A DNA stretch of 64,000 nt, from the NCBI GenBank assembly GCA_020628855.1, contig JAHDEL010000001.1, positions 89,044 to 153,043 of the forward strand, in the 5' to 3' direction. The translations under genes and the position numbers were made by a program. This document shows, piece after piece, positions 44,452 through 53,541 of this stretch (its first letter is position 1; each line of letters begins with the position of its first letter). The notes beneath the pieces are model-generated. The model worked only from the letters and a program-made list of their open reading frames with translations, had not been told where the DNA came from and ran no database searches. Origin of the DNA: Saprospiraceae bacterium (GTDB lineage: Bacteria > Bacteroidota > Bacteroidia > Chitinophagales > Saprospiraceae).

Positions 44452-45747
44452 ATGATAGATTCTTCTTTCGAAGATTCCACCTCCAAACTATTTGTCAAAA
44501 TACTTGGCTTAGGTGTGATAGGATTCACTATCACATTGCTCATTCAATTAGTTACAAACAACTACGAAGAAGTTGTCTATAACTTACTCTTTGGTTTTGC
44601 ACTAATAATCAGCTATATCCTAGTTAGAAGAGGTAACTATAAGCTAGCTCAACACATTTTTATCCTGAGCTATTTGTTAATAACCGTCTCCATTATAAAG
44701 ATATTTGATCATCACTATTATGCTATACTTCTTGTACCTGCAGGTGCTATGATTTTTGCTTTTATTTTTTTTGATAATAGGGCTACTCTATGGGGTTATT
44801 TTATACTATTGCTGCTCTTTGAGGCATTCTTTCTGAGTGTAGCAATGCAAGTAGATTACTACAACCTCCCTGCTGAATTCTTTCCAGAGTTAATAAATGT
44901 TGTCGCTTATATGTTTGCCACTTTCTTTATGGGAAATTTTTTCCTGAAAAGGATTAGGCGTATACAAACTGATTTAGATATAGCGAAAATGGATGTTCAA
45001 AAACAGCGAAAAGAACTGTCTGAAAAGAATGATAAATTGCAGAAATACATTGAAAGCAATATGCAGTTAGAGAACTTCGCTCATCTTGCTGCACATGAAT
45101 TAAAATCACCTCTAAAAGTGGTTCATGGTTTTGCAAAATATCTACAACCTAAACTTAAAGGTCAAATAAGCGATGAAGACCATAACATGCTTTCTATCAT
45201 CAATGAAAGTAGCGGAAAAATGGATGGCTTAATCAGCGCTCTGAATGACCTTGGCTCTGTGTCCCAAACGAAAATCGAACCTCAAGAGATTCAAATAGAA
45301 TCGTTATTGAATGAAATACTCGTTGACAGAAGAGATCAAGTAAACGAAAGAACTGCCAAGGTCAAACTCGAAGTCATCTCACCAATCCTATTTGCCGATC
45401 TTACCCTTATCAAACAATTACTTTCTAATTTAATAGGCAATGCAATCAAATTTGTTCCTGCTGAAAGAAAGCCAGAAGTCTTAATTAGAGTAACTGAAGA
45501 ATTAGGCTATAACAATATCACAATTACAGATAATGGTATAGGCATACCAAAAGAACATCGGGACACCATTTTTCAGTTATTCAATAGAGCACACACTCAA
45601 CAGACTTTTAGTGGCTCTGGAATAGGCCTAGCAATTGCAAAGAAAATAACTGATCTTCATAGAGGGACCATCTGGGTAGAAGATAACTCCCCTTCTGGGT
45701 CCATATTCACTGTGAGAATACCCATTGTTGATCAGAGTAAGAGCTAA
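44452..45747 (+). CDS. Membrane sensor histidine kinase
   Basis: A 431-residue sensor. Seen: six hydrophobic helices in residues about 20-175, a short coiled coil (about 180-210), HisKA domain with LAAHELKSPLK (phospho-acceptor His215), and a HATPase_c domain with NLIGNAIKFV, DNGIGIP and GSGIGLAIAKKI. There is no separate periplasmic domain and no adjacent response regulator, so it is an orphan kinase. Overlaps the convergent msrA gene by 4 bases. Confidence 0.93.
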   Translation: MIDSSFEDSTSKLFVKILGLGVIGFTITLLIQLVTNNYEEVVYNLLFGFALIISYILVRRGNYKLAQHIFILSYLLITVSIIKIFDHHYYAILLVPAGAMIFAFIFFDNRATLWGYFILLLLFEAFFLSVAMQVDYYNLPAEFFPELINVVAYMFATFFMGNFFLKRIRRIQTDLDIAKMDVQKQRKELSEKNDKLQKYIESNMQLENFAHLAAHELKSPLKVVHGFAKYLQPKLKGQISDEDHNMLSIINESSGKMDGLISALNDLGSVSQTKIEPQEIQIESLLNEILVDRRDQVNERTAKVKLEVISPILFADLTLIKQLLSNLIGNAIKFVPAERKPEVLIRVTEELGYNNITITDNGIGIPKEHRDTIFQLFNRAHTQQTFSGSGIGLAIAKKITDLHRGTIWVEDNSPSGSIFTVRIPIVDQSKS

Positions 45748-46463
45748 TCTCTAAATTCGGGTTTCAATAAATCAGCAAACACCTTCTTCACTTTCTCAAC
45801 CTTAGGACGACTAACTCTTAATACATAGCCATGTTCAGGGTGGAGCTCATAATAATTCTGATGATAATCCTCCGCTGTCCAAAACACGTCATATGGCTCC
45901 AATGTGGTGACAATTGGGTCATCGTAAAGCTTTGATTCATTGACTTTACGAATAGCTGCTTGTGAGCTTGCTTTCTGTTCTTCACTTTGATAAAATATAG
46001 CTGATCTATATTCTGGACCAACATCAGGTCCTTGTCTGTCTAATGTTGTAGGGTCATGAGCTACAAAGAAGACTTCCAGTATTGTATTATAATCCAAATC
46101 ACTTGTATAAAATACTGCTATACTTTCAGCAAATGTTGTCCTCCCTGTTCCAGTCAGCTCATAGGATGGTTTAATTTCTGTTCCACCACCACAATAACCA
46201 CTAACCACATCTACAACACCTTGTATTCTATGAAATACAGCTTCTGTGCACCAAAAGCAACCTCCAGCTAAAATGACATAATTATATTCTTCAAGTCCAT
46301 TGGATTTGATGTATTCATCAATGGTTACTACCCCAGCATTTTTTGTAGTTATGGAAGTCACTGAGTGACCTTCTTTGGTGCTTGGGTTTCCTTGCTGACA
46401 AGATGCCTGTATACATAACAGAGCAATTCCTAAAAAGACTATTTGTTTAACTATCGAATTCAT
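45744..46463 (-). CDS. msrA: Peptide-methionine (S)-S-oxide reductase
   Basis: A 239-residue exported MsrA that repairs oxidised methionine. Seen: N-terminal signal with a lipobox-like Cys22 (IQASC), then the catalytic motif GGCFWC with nucleophile Cys69, GYCGG, YEHIS-equivalent YELTGTGRTTFAES, FFVAHDPTTLDRQGPDVGPEYRS and EDYHQNYYE. The exported form would protect periplasmic or surface proteins, fitting the many secreted proteins here. It is the last gene of the minus-strand gltA-to-msrA run. Confidence 0.95.
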   Translation of the reverse strand: MNSIVKQIVFLGIALLCIQASCQQGNPSTKEGHSVTSITTKNAGVVTIDEYIKSNGLEEYNYVILAGGCFWCTEAVFHRIQGVVDVVSGYCGGGTEIKPSYELTGTGRTTFAESIAVFYTSDLDYNTILEVFFVAHDPTTLDRQGPDVGPEYRSAIFYQSEEQKASSQAAIRKVNESKLYDDPIVTTLEPYDVFWTAEDYHQNYYELHPEHGYVLRVSRPKVEKVKKVFADLLKPEFRD

Positions 46464-46511
46464 ACAAGCTATAACGGCGAAGTACAGCTGTGGTTGTTGA
46501 TTCAGCCCTAA

Positions 46512-47381
46512 TTATTGCAAAGTGAATTTTACTGGAAGTGTAAACATCACCTTCACTTTTCTGCCTTGTTGTCTACCTGGCCTCCATTTTTTCTCCATGA
46601 TATTCATTGATTCAATGACTCTTTCAACCTCATTTCCGCAACCTCCACCTATATCCTTAACAATCTGTATTTTTTGAATGGAACCGTCTTGAGCTACGAC
46701 AAACTTGGCTACAACTAAACCTTGTATATTATTCTCTCTAGCGATGGATGGATACTTTACATTTGAATAAACATATTCTAATAGTTTGGATTGTGCGCAA
46801 GACTCCTTTTCTGCTCGCAAAAGGTCAATATCCTCACACCCTGGAAATCTTGGCATTTCTTCAACTATGTCATAAGTCTTAGTATCTGGTATTTCTTTTC
46901 TTGGTGGTGGTGGAGGTACCGGTGGTGTATGAACCGTTGAAGCTAATTCTGAAGTAAATGTATCAACAATAGCAACTGAAGAATCAAGGACTATAGGTGC
47001 CTTCTCTACTGCTACCGTGTCGAAATCATCATTCTCTACAAATACAATTGTGTCGATGACTTCTGGAATATGCTTTGTCTTTTTTGGTTGTTCAAACACT
47101 GTCCTTTTGTTCACAACTTCAATATCTCGACTATCGTGAATAGCTTCTACTTCAAAGGAGTATTCCTCTTTATTACTAGACAGGTTAAAGGCGAGGATAA
47201 TCAAACTTAAGCTCCATGCAAATCCAAAGTAGAAGGCTGTGGATCGGGATTTCAAAGGGTTATAGCCTGACTTCTGGTACAGATAGTTTACACTGCGATA
47301 ACCTAGAAAAATGATGAGTACCAAAGTAGCAAATAGACCGAGTAATGATACAATGAGTTGACTTGAAGATAACATAAGCAT
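46512..47381 (-). CDS. TonB-family energy transducer (second copy)
   Basis: A 289-residue inner-membrane/periplasmic protein. Seen: two N-terminal helices (residues about 8-30 and 45-65), an extended linker with PVPPPPPRK (about 155-165), and a C-terminal TonB domain with MPRFPGCED, KYPSIARENNIQG and RPGRQQGRKVKV. Family knowledge: TonB couples proton-motive force to outer-membrane receptors. It resembles the preceding gene in architecture and final domain, so the two are duplicates. No exbB/exbD adjoins. Confidence 0.9.
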   Translation of the reverse strand: MLMLSSSQLIVSLLGLFATLVLIIFLGYRSVNYLYQKSGYNPLKSRSTAFYFGFAWSLSLIILAFNLSSNKEEYSFEVEAIHDSRDIEVVNKRTVFEQPKKTKHIPEVIDTIVFVENDDFDTVAVEKAPIVLDSSVAIVDTFTSELASTVHTPPVPPPPPRKEIPDTKTYDIVEEMPRFPGCEDIDLLRAEKESCAQSKLLEYVYSNVKYPSIARENNIQGLVVAKFVVAQDGSIQKIQIVKDIGGGCGNEVERVIESMNIMEKKWRPGRQQGRKVKVMFTLPVKFTLQ

Positions 47382-47426
47382 GTTTTCTTATTAGATGCTT
47401 TAGTTGTCAACTTTGGTGTATAAAAA

Positions 47427-47454
47427 AACAGCCGCTTCTTGCGAAACAGCTGCT
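47427..47454 (-). terminator. Rho-independent terminator between the two tonB genes
   Basis: Minus strand stem AGCAGCTGTTTC/GAAGCGGCTGTT with G-U pairs, GCAA (GNRA-type) tetraloop, then seven T. It separates the transcripts of the upstream and downstream tonB genes, at least partly. Confidence 0.87.
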
Positions 47455-47482
47455 ATATTCTTTATGGCTAAACTAATTAGGC

Positions 47483-48406
47483 TTACCCTTCCAGCTTAAA
47501 TCTTACTGGCAAAGTATATAATACTTTTACGGGTCTTCCTCTTTGTTTACCAGGAGTCCACTTCTGTGGTAGGTTATTCATTCCTTTAACAACAGACTCT
47601 GCTGCTGCACCACATCCAGCTCCAATATCTCTTACAAGATTTATATCCTTTACACTACCATCTTTATCTACAACAAACTGGATCACACACATACCCTCAA
47701 CTCCATTCTCTCTTGCTATTGCAGGATACTTCAGGTTTTTATAGATGTATTGAAGCATTTTTCCCTGTGCACACTCTTCCTTTGCCTTATTATCACCTGG
47801 CTCATCTTCACAACCTGGGAATCTCGGCATTTGCTCAACCACTTTAAATATTTCCTCTTCTTTCGGAGGCGGTGGTGGTGGTGGTGGAGGGGGTGGCGGA
47901 GCTTCTTCTTCAACTACTGGCTCCGGCTCTTCAATTTCTGTATCTTCATCAACGTCCTGATCTTCAAAAACAGGTTCGTCTTCTTCTTCTATTTCTTCCT
48001 CAGGTACCTCCTCAATCACTGGCGGCGGAGGCGGTGGTGGAGGGGGTGGCGGTTCTGCGGTACGGGGAGGCTCGATTTCGATCTCCTCATCCAGCTCTAG
48101 AGCATCATCTGGAATGAAGACTTCTTCTTCATAATTTGTCCAGCTAAAAGCAAATATTGTAAATAAAAGTGATGCTGCTAATCCAAACATAAATATGGGT
48201 CTGGATAGATTAAAAGGATTTACATCTGGATACTTTGCTCTTGCAGTGAGCGGCGATTTCCAAGTTGCATCCTGATACTTTTCTGTTAAACCATCAGCTT
48301 TCGATCTGTAATAATTCTTAAAGAATAAGATCAAACCAATGATGACAGCAGCCAGAACGAGCATCATGATGATGACCATATTGCCTGATAATGCTATATC
48401 ATTCAT
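47483..48406 (-). CDS. TonB-family energy transducer (first copy, Pro- and Glu-rich)
   Basis: A 307-residue protein. Seen: N-terminal helix (about 10-30), a second helix near 70-90, an unusually long linker with two polyproline runs (9 and 12 residues) flanked by Glu/Asp-rich stretches (about 100-185), and a TonB C-terminal domain with MPRFPGCED, YPAIARENGVEG and WTPGKQRGRPVKV. The acidic-proline linker should be extended and span the periplasm. It shares architecture with the following gene. The antisense frames over the proline codons are artefacts. Confidence 0.91.
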   Translation of the reverse strand: MNDIALSGNMVIIMMLVLAAVIIGLILFFKNYYRSKADGLTEKYQDATWKSPLTARAKYPDVNPFNLSRPIFMFGLAASLLFTIFAFSWTNYEEEVFIPDDALELDEEIEIEPPRTAEPPPPPPPPPPPVIEEVPEEEIEEEDEPVFEDQDVDEDTEIEEPEPVVEEEAPPPPPPPPPPPPKEEEIFKVVEQMPRFPGCEDEPGDNKAKEECAQGKMLQYIYKNLKYPAIARENGVEGMCVIQFVVDKDGSVKDINLVRDIGAGCGAAAESVVKGMNNLPQKWTPGKQRGRPVKVLYTLPVRFKLEG

Positions 48407-48441
48407 ACGTTAGAGTTTATAAGTTTCTTATTTCGAAATAA

Positions 48442-48460
48442 AAGTAACGCCTTGTTACTT
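48442..48460 (-). terminator. Short terminator-like hairpin at the vanZ stop codon
   Basis: Minus strand AAGTAAC-AAGGC-GTTACTT followed by TTATTT. The stop codon TAA lies in the 5' arm, so the hairpin overlaps the end of the vanZ-like gene. The T-run is short and the stem is 7 bp, so termination may be partial. Confidence 0.6.
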
Positions 48461-48817
48461 CTTTTTAGAATACACAAATAACCAAATTCCTATGACACTT
48501 CCAATAATATTGAAAAGAATATCATAAAAATCAAACATTCTGTAAGTTGTACAGTATCCCTGAATAATTTCTAAGCTAATACCTAAGATCACTCCGATGA
48601 CCCCTATCTTAAAGATAAATTCCTCAAAGGCCTTACAACCAAGCCAAGAAAAAAGACCGTACATGATAAGATGAGCAAGCTTATCTATATCCAAGGCAGT
48701 CATGGAGTCCATGGAGTCAACCTTGATCAAACTTAACAGAATTATGGTAAGGAAATACACTCCAAAAATGCACTTCCACATTAATCCCACTTTTGGGTTC
48801 TTCTTATCTAGATGCAC
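48455..48817 (-). CDS. VanZ-family membrane protein
   Basis: A 120-residue protein with four helices. Seen: LDIDKLAHLIMYGLFSWLG and GISLEIIQGYCTTYRMFDFYDILFNIIGSVIG, matching the VanZ pattern (conserved H, E, Q-G, R-x-x-D...D-x-x-x-N). Family knowledge: the first member gave low-level teicoplanin resistance; in Bacteroidota the gene commonly sits beside gcvH and tonB without a known role, so no resistance is inferred. Confidence 0.9.
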   Translation of the reverse strand: MHLDKKNPKVGLMWKCIFGVYFLTIILLSLIKVDSMDSMTALDIDKLAHLIMYGLFSWLGCKAFEEFIFKIGVIGVILGISLEIIQGYCTTYRMFDFYDILFNIIGSVIGIWLFVYSKKK

Positions 48818-48852
48818 CCTTTTAGGATTTTGGTGTATGGAAGGAAAAAAAA

Positions 48853-49245
48853 TTAAGCAACAAGCTCTCGATAAGCTTCCTCTGTAAGTAATCCTTCTAC
48901 TTCTTCAGGATTAGAAAGCTCAATCTTAATTATCCATCCCTCTCCATAAGCATCAGAATTAATTAACCCTGGATTGTCTTCTTCATTTTCATCGAGAAGC
49001 GGGTTAAACTCAAGTACTTTACCAGATAATGGCATGAATAAGTCTGAAGTAGTTTTGACCGCTTCTACAGTACCAAAGACATCATCCTTATTCAGTGTCT
49101 CCCCTACCGTATCAATCTCTACATAGACTATCTCTCCAAGTTCTGACTGAGCAAAATCAGTGACACCAATGACAGCAGTCTTATCGTCATTTATTTTGAC
49201 CCATTCGTGTTCATGGGTATACTTTAGATTCTCAGGAATATTCAT
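48853..49245 (-). CDS. gcvH: Glycine cleavage system H protein
   Basis: A 130-residue lipoyl carrier protein of the glycine cleavage complex. Seen: YTHEHEWVK, GVTDFAQSELGEIVYVE, the lipoyl lysine Lys64 in TVEAVKTTSDLFMPLSG and a C-terminal EGLLTEEAYREL. It shuttles the aminomethyl group between the P, T and L proteins, whose genes are not in this window. Its ATG shares the last base of the citrate synthase stop (TAATG), so translation is coupled. Confidence 0.97.
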   Translation of the reverse strand: MNIPENLKYTHEHEWVKINDDKTAVIGVTDFAQSELGEIVYVEIDTVGETLNKDDVFGTVEAVKTTSDLFMPLSGKVLEFNPLLDENEEDNPGLINSDAYGEGWIIKIELSNPEEVEGLLTEEAYRELVA

Positions 49246-50555
49246 TATGAAAGCTCTTTAACTATTTGTTGCATTTTTTCAAAAGTGTGAGATTTAGGTC
49301 TTTCTAATGGAAAGCCAAGTGCTCTGGACCAACAACTGTTAGCTAACACACCTAATGCTCTGGAGACACCAAATAACACAGTATAAAAACTATATTCTTT
49401 CATGCCGTAATGTACAAGGATTGCACCTGAGTGTGCATCAACATTAGGCCATGGGTTTTTCACCTTACCAAGAGCACCCAAAATATCAGGTACCACTCTG
49501 AAAAGCTGCCAAACTATATTGACATAATCATCATTCTTGATGTAGTCTTCAGCAAATACTTTCTGTGCTGTAAATCTAGGATCTGGTTGCCTCAAGACTG
49601 CATGTCCATAGCCTGGAATTACTCGACCATTATCAAGAGTTTGCTGTACATATCCAGCAACCTGTTCGTCTGTTGGTTTTGTAGTGCCAAGACTTTCTGT
49701 CATTCCAAAAATCCACTTAATGACTTCTTGGTTTGCAAGTCCATGCAAAGGACCAGCAAGTGATGCCATTCCTCCCGCAAATGAGAGATAGACATCGCTC
49801 AATGTTGAGTTAACTAAGTGCACGGTATGTGCAGATGCATTTCCTCCTTCATGATCAGCATGAATTGTAAGATAGAGTCGCATCAAGCTTTTAAAGTCAG
49901 CTTCTGTATTACCTAACATATGTGCAAAGTTCCCTGCCCAATCCAAATTCTCATTTGCAGCAATATGATCACCTCCATGATAAGTTCTTCTATAGATGTA
50001 CGCAGCAACGTGAGGAAGTCTGGCTATCAGATTCATAGCATCCTCATACGTTGCATCCCAGTAATCAGATTTGTTCATCCCTTCGGCATATCTCTGAGAA
50101 AAGACACTATCAGTCTGCATGGCTGTGATAGCAAGGACAAATTGCGTCATGGGATGTGTGTCTGCTGGTAATGCATCAAGAACATCATAAGCACTTTGTG
50201 GTACTTTAGAGCGTCTCTCCCATTCGTCCGAAAGCCAATTGACATCTTCTTGAGTAGGTATTTCATCAACAAGCATCAACCAAAACAACCCTTCTGGAAG
50301 TGGTTCCTTTCCACCCTCAACTCTAGGAAGTAGTTTTTTTAATTCAGGAATCGAGTAACCTCTAAATCTAATTCCTTCAATAGCATCAAGTTGGGAAGTC
50401 TCCCAGATCATGCTTTTTACTCCTCGCATTCCACCAAAAACCTGTGAAAGTTTCACTTGATCTACGACCAAGTTTGCATTCGCTTTCGAAAAAGCTCTCA
50501 TTTCGGTTCTTAGGGCAGAAGACTTTTCGTGAAATTTCTGCTTGAGTTTGTCCAT
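49245..50555 (-). CDS. gltA: Citrate synthase (eukaryotic/mitochondrial type)
   Basis: A 436-residue TCA-cycle enzyme that condenses oxaloacetate and acetyl-CoA. Seen: SMIWETSQLDAIEGIRFRGYSIPE, HADHEGGNASAHTVHLV, ASLAGPLHGLANQE with the active-site His, and PGYGHAVLRQPDPRF. These motifs match the mitochondrial and Bacteroidota group rather than the E. coli hexameric GltA. First gene of the run leading to gcvH. Confidence 0.96.
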   Translation of the reverse strand: MDKLKQKFHEKSSALRTEMRAFSKANANLVVDQVKLSQVFGGMRGVKSMIWETSQLDAIEGIRFRGYSIPELKKLLPRVEGGKEPLPEGLFWLMLVDEIPTQEDVNWLSDEWERRSKVPQSAYDVLDALPADTHPMTQFVLAITAMQTDSVFSQRYAEGMNKSDYWDATYEDAMNLIARLPHVAAYIYRRTYHGGDHIAANENLDWAGNFAHMLGNTEADFKSLMRLYLTIHADHEGGNASAHTVHLVNSTLSDVYLSFAGGMASLAGPLHGLANQEVIKWIFGMTESLGTTKPTDEQVAGYVQQTLDNGRVIPGYGHAVLRQPDPRFTAQKVFAEDYIKNDDYVNIVWQLFRVVPDILGALGKVKNPWPNVDAHSGAILVHYGMKEYSFYTVLFGVSRALGVLANSCWSRALGFPLERPKSHTFEKMQQIVKELS

Positions 50556-50733
50556 GGGTAATTCTTAATTTAATCGAAAAAAAGGGATACGTTCATTGAA
50601 CTTGCAATATACTGCAAAGACACAAAGCCCAACATAGGTAGAATGTAAAATTTTATCAGGTAGTTCACTTGTTGATGCAAATTTTATACTTTGAAGCTCG
50701 AATTACTCCAAATACCTATATTCGTTATCTTTT

Positions 50734-51309
50734 GTGATATTGATTGACGAAATATTAATCGAATCTCCTGTTGTCAAGACAGCTTTTGCATGTGATCTTA
50801 AAAAATGCAAAGGAGCTTGCTGTTGGGAAGGTGACTTCGGTGCTCCTGTTGAAGAAGAAGAGGCTATCCTAATCAATAAAGTATTACCTCAATTACTTCC
50901 GCTTTTATCTAATGAAAGTATTGCTCACCTCAAAAACAATGCTCCTGTAAAATATTATCCACCAATAAAAAGTCAAGGTACTCCTCTCTTAGATGATCAA
51001 TCTTGTGTCTATCTCATCAAAGGTAAGGATTATGCTACTTGTGCTTTTGAAGTCTTATATGCTGAAGGAAGTTCAGAGTTTAAAAAACCCATTTCTTGCC
51101 AACTCTATCCAATAAGAATTGAGAAGAATCACCAAACAGGAATGTCTCTACTACGCTATGATGATTGGGAAATATGTAAGCCTGCCAAACAGAAAGGTGC
51201 TAATCAGAAAATAGCACTCCACACATTTGTTAAAGATGCTTTAGTAAGGAAGTATGGTCAAGAGTTCTTCGAGAGGTTAGAAGTGGCCACTGAAGGCCTA
51301 AACGATTAG
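50734..51309 (+). CDS. DUF3109 family protein (cysteine-rich)
   Basis: A 191-residue cytoplasmic protein conserved in Bacteroidota. Seen: ACDLKKCKGACCWEGDFGAPVE with clustered cysteines, a central SCVYLIKGKDYATCAF, PISCQLYPIRI, and DWEICKPA. The cysteine pattern resembles YkgJ-type Fe-S or zinc proteins. Function unknown. The start is GTG, chosen because the N-terminal MILIDEILI matches the family. It overlaps convergent hutH by 4 bases (TTAG). Confidence 0.88.
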   Translation: MILIDEILIESPVVKTAFACDLKKCKGACCWEGDFGAPVEEEEAILINKVLPQLLPLLSNESIAHLKNNAPVKYYPPIKSQGTPLLDDQSCVYLIKGKDYATCAFEVLYAEGSSEFKKPISCQLYPIRIEKNHQTGMSLLRYDDWEICKPAKQKGANQKIALHTFVKDALVRKYGQEFFERLEVATEGLND

Positions 51310-52793
51310 ATTAATTCTTCCCACAAAAACGCTACTGATTTATGCATGTCTTCAGACAGTACCCGATCTTCTTCAGTCTTTGATATCTGCTCTCTAAATG
51401 CTGTATAGATTGTATAGTTTAGTGGGCTTGGTTTTGTTGGAAGTCTGAAGTCAAAGGCTTGGCAGGCACACAGCAGTTCTATTGCAAGTATGCTAGCAAC
51501 ATTGTCTACTATCTTTCTTGTTTTTGTCCCAGCATTGGCAGCCATACTGACATGATCTTCTTGACCCATACAGGAGATAATACTATCAGTGGTAACTGGG
51601 TTTGCAAGATGTTTTGTTTGATTCAATATTGCTGCAGCAGTATATTGACCTATCATAAACCCACTTTGAACACCAGGCTTTGAAGTTAGGAATGCTGGCA
51701 AAGCACGTTCACCGCTTATTAGGTTGTAAATACGACGCTCTGCAATGTTTCCTAATTCTCCAAGACCCATACCTAAGTATTCCAAAGCTAACCCTAGCGG
51801 CTGTGCATGAAAATTTCCCCCTGAGAGTACTTTCTCACTTGATTTGAATATTGTTGGATTATCAGTAACAGCATTCAACTCATTGACAAAGATCTCTTGA
51901 ACATGATCTAACACTTGCTTGGTCGTGCCCAAAACTTGAGGAATACATCGAAAAGAATATGGATCTTGTACATTATATTTTGGTAGATCCAGTATCTCGC
52001 TTCCTTCTAAATAATGCAATATTTTCTGGGCTACATATGCCTGACCTGTGTGTCTCCTAACTTGCTGAATGAGAGGGTCAAAAGGAGCAAGCTTTGTGTT
52101 ATAAGCATCACAAGAAAGGGCTGCAATCTTGATTGATGATTCGAAGAGGTGCTTTCCTTTGATTAATGAATCTAGACCATGAGATAAGCTAAATTGTGTC
52201 CCATTTAATAAAGCCAACCCTTCTTTCGCTTTCAAAGAAATTGGAGACAACCCCTCCGCCTTCAAAGCTGTTATGCTGTCAACGATTTGACCATTATAAT
52301 GCACTTTGCCTTCTCCTATTAATGGCAGACTCATATGTGCAAGTGGAGCTAAATCACCTGAGGCTCCTAAGGATCCAAGTTCATAAATAACAGGAATTAT
52401 GTCTCTGTTGTACAGCTCAATCATTTGATTCACAAGCTCAAGTCTGACACCAGAAAACCCCTTTGAAAAAGCAATAATCTTCAGCAAAAGCATATTCTTG
52501 CTAATAGATTCATCAATTACACTTCCAATTCCAGCAGCATGTGAAACTAAGAGTTGCTGCTGTAATCGATCGAGATCTTGTTCCTCAATCAGTACGTCAC
52601 ACAATGATCCAAAACCAGTGTTAACACCATAGATTGGTTGCTCTGATTCTTGAATTACTGTTTCTAAGTATGATCGACTGGAGCGGATAGTTTCCTTTGC
52701 CTGCTCCGAAAGCTCAAGAATTGAAGTGCCTTTCCAGGCTTTTTGTAGATCTTCTAAAGTGAGATCTTTCCCATCAATGATGAATGTGTGCAT
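51306..52793 (-). CDS. hutH: Histidine ammonia-lyase
   Basis: A 495-residue cytoplasmic enzyme that deaminates histidine to urocanate, the first step of the hut pathway. Seen: YGVNTGFGSL with catalytic Tyr55, the MIO-forming Ala-Ser-Gly at 144-146 in GSLGASGDLAPLAH, GLALLNGTQ, DNPTIF and the ISCMGQEDHVSMA segment. Together with ftcD this implies a hut pathway, but urocanase and imidazolonepropionase genes are not here. The family also includes Tyr/Phe lyases; the HutH assignment is by overall resemblance. Confidence 0.93.
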   Translation of the reverse strand: MHTFIIDGKDLTLEDLQKAWKGTSILELSEQAKETIRSSRSYLETVIQESEQPIYGVNTGFGSLCDVLIEEQDLDRLQQQLLVSHAAGIGSVIDESISKNMLLLKIIAFSKGFSGVRLELVNQMIELYNRDIIPVIYELGSLGASGDLAPLAHMSLPLIGEGKVHYNGQIVDSITALKAEGLSPISLKAKEGLALLNGTQFSLSHGLDSLIKGKHLFESSIKIAALSCDAYNTKLAPFDPLIQQVRRHTGQAYVAQKILHYLEGSEILDLPKYNVQDPYSFRCIPQVLGTTKQVLDHVQEIFVNELNAVTDNPTIFKSSEKVLSGGNFHAQPLGLALEYLGMGLGELGNIAERRIYNLISGERALPAFLTSKPGVQSGFMIGQYTAAAILNQTKHLANPVTTDSIISCMGQEDHVSMAANAGTKTRKIVDNVASILAIELLCACQAFDFRLPTKPSPLNYTIYTAFREQISKTEEDRVLSEDMHKSVAFLWEELI

Positions 52794-53037
52794 GCACTTG
52801 ATTTATACTATTGTAAATATAATTCTCTTCTTCACATTCTATAATTATTGTTAAACTACACTTTGAGCGGTTAAACAAGAGTTAAAGAGATAGCAATTCT
52901 AAATTATTCCTCCTATCTAGATGTACAAATTGGCAACAAGTGCAGCTTTCAATGGCATAATGATGAAATATCTGGAGCTGTTTTAAATATTGAACCGAGA
53001 AATTTTAATTTTGCAACCACTTTTTAACTACGTTATT

Positions 53038-53541
53038 ATGAAAAAGTCAATCCTATTTGCTGCTTTCGCCCTACTGATGACGACCGCAGCTTTCAGCCAA
53101 AGAATAGCAATCGTAGATGTCAATGCTCTTCTTGAGGCAATGCCGGAATACCAAACAGCACAAAGTGATATTGATAAGATCTCTGCTGAGTGGAGACAAG
53201 ACATTTCTCAAGATTATGATAAGATCAAGAGTATGTATAACAAATATCAAGCTGAACAAGTCCTCTTAAGCGATGAAGTCAGAAAGCAAAGAGAAGATGA
53301 AATTATGGACTTCGAAAAATCAGTGAGGGAGAAGCAAAAGCAAAGATTTGGGCCTGAAGGTGATCTTTTTAGAAAGAGACAAGAAATGGTCAGACCAATT
53401 CAAGATAAAGTTTTTGCAGCCATTGATTCTTATGCAAATGACAGAGGAATTGATATCGTTTTTGACAAAAGTAGTTCTGCTGGTCTACTTTTTGCAAATG
53501 AAGAATTTGACAAAACAGAAGATGTAAGAAAGCGGTTATAA
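53038..53541 (+). CDS. OmpH/Skp-family periplasmic chaperone (first copy)
   Basis: About 167 residues. The ATG at 53038 is chosen because the signal peptide (ILFAAFALLMTTAAFSQ) follows; the longer frame from 52990 is improbable. Seen: IAIVDVNALLEAMPEYQTAQ, a long charged coiled-coil (about 45-125) and a C-terminal AIDSYANDRGIDIVFDKSSSAGLLFAN. Family knowledge: Skp trimers hold unfolded outer-membrane proteins. The stop codon lies inside a perfect palindrome (53527-53550). bamA, which often precedes such genes, is absent. Confidence 0.92.
   Translation: MKKSILFAAFALLMTTAAFSQRIAIVDVNALLEAMPEYQTAQSDIDKISAEWRQDISQDYDKIKSMYNKYQAEQVLLSDEVRKQREDEIMDFEKSVREKQKQRFGPEGDLFRKRQEMVRPIQDKVFAAIDSYANDRGIDIVFDKSSSAGLLFANEEFDKTEDVRKRL

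Noticed and set aside
47750-48117. Long plus-strand reading frames rich in Trp/Arg or Leu opposite the first tonB gene
   Set aside because: They are the complement of the proline and glutamate codons of the TonB linker; the composition is explained by that low-complexity sequence.
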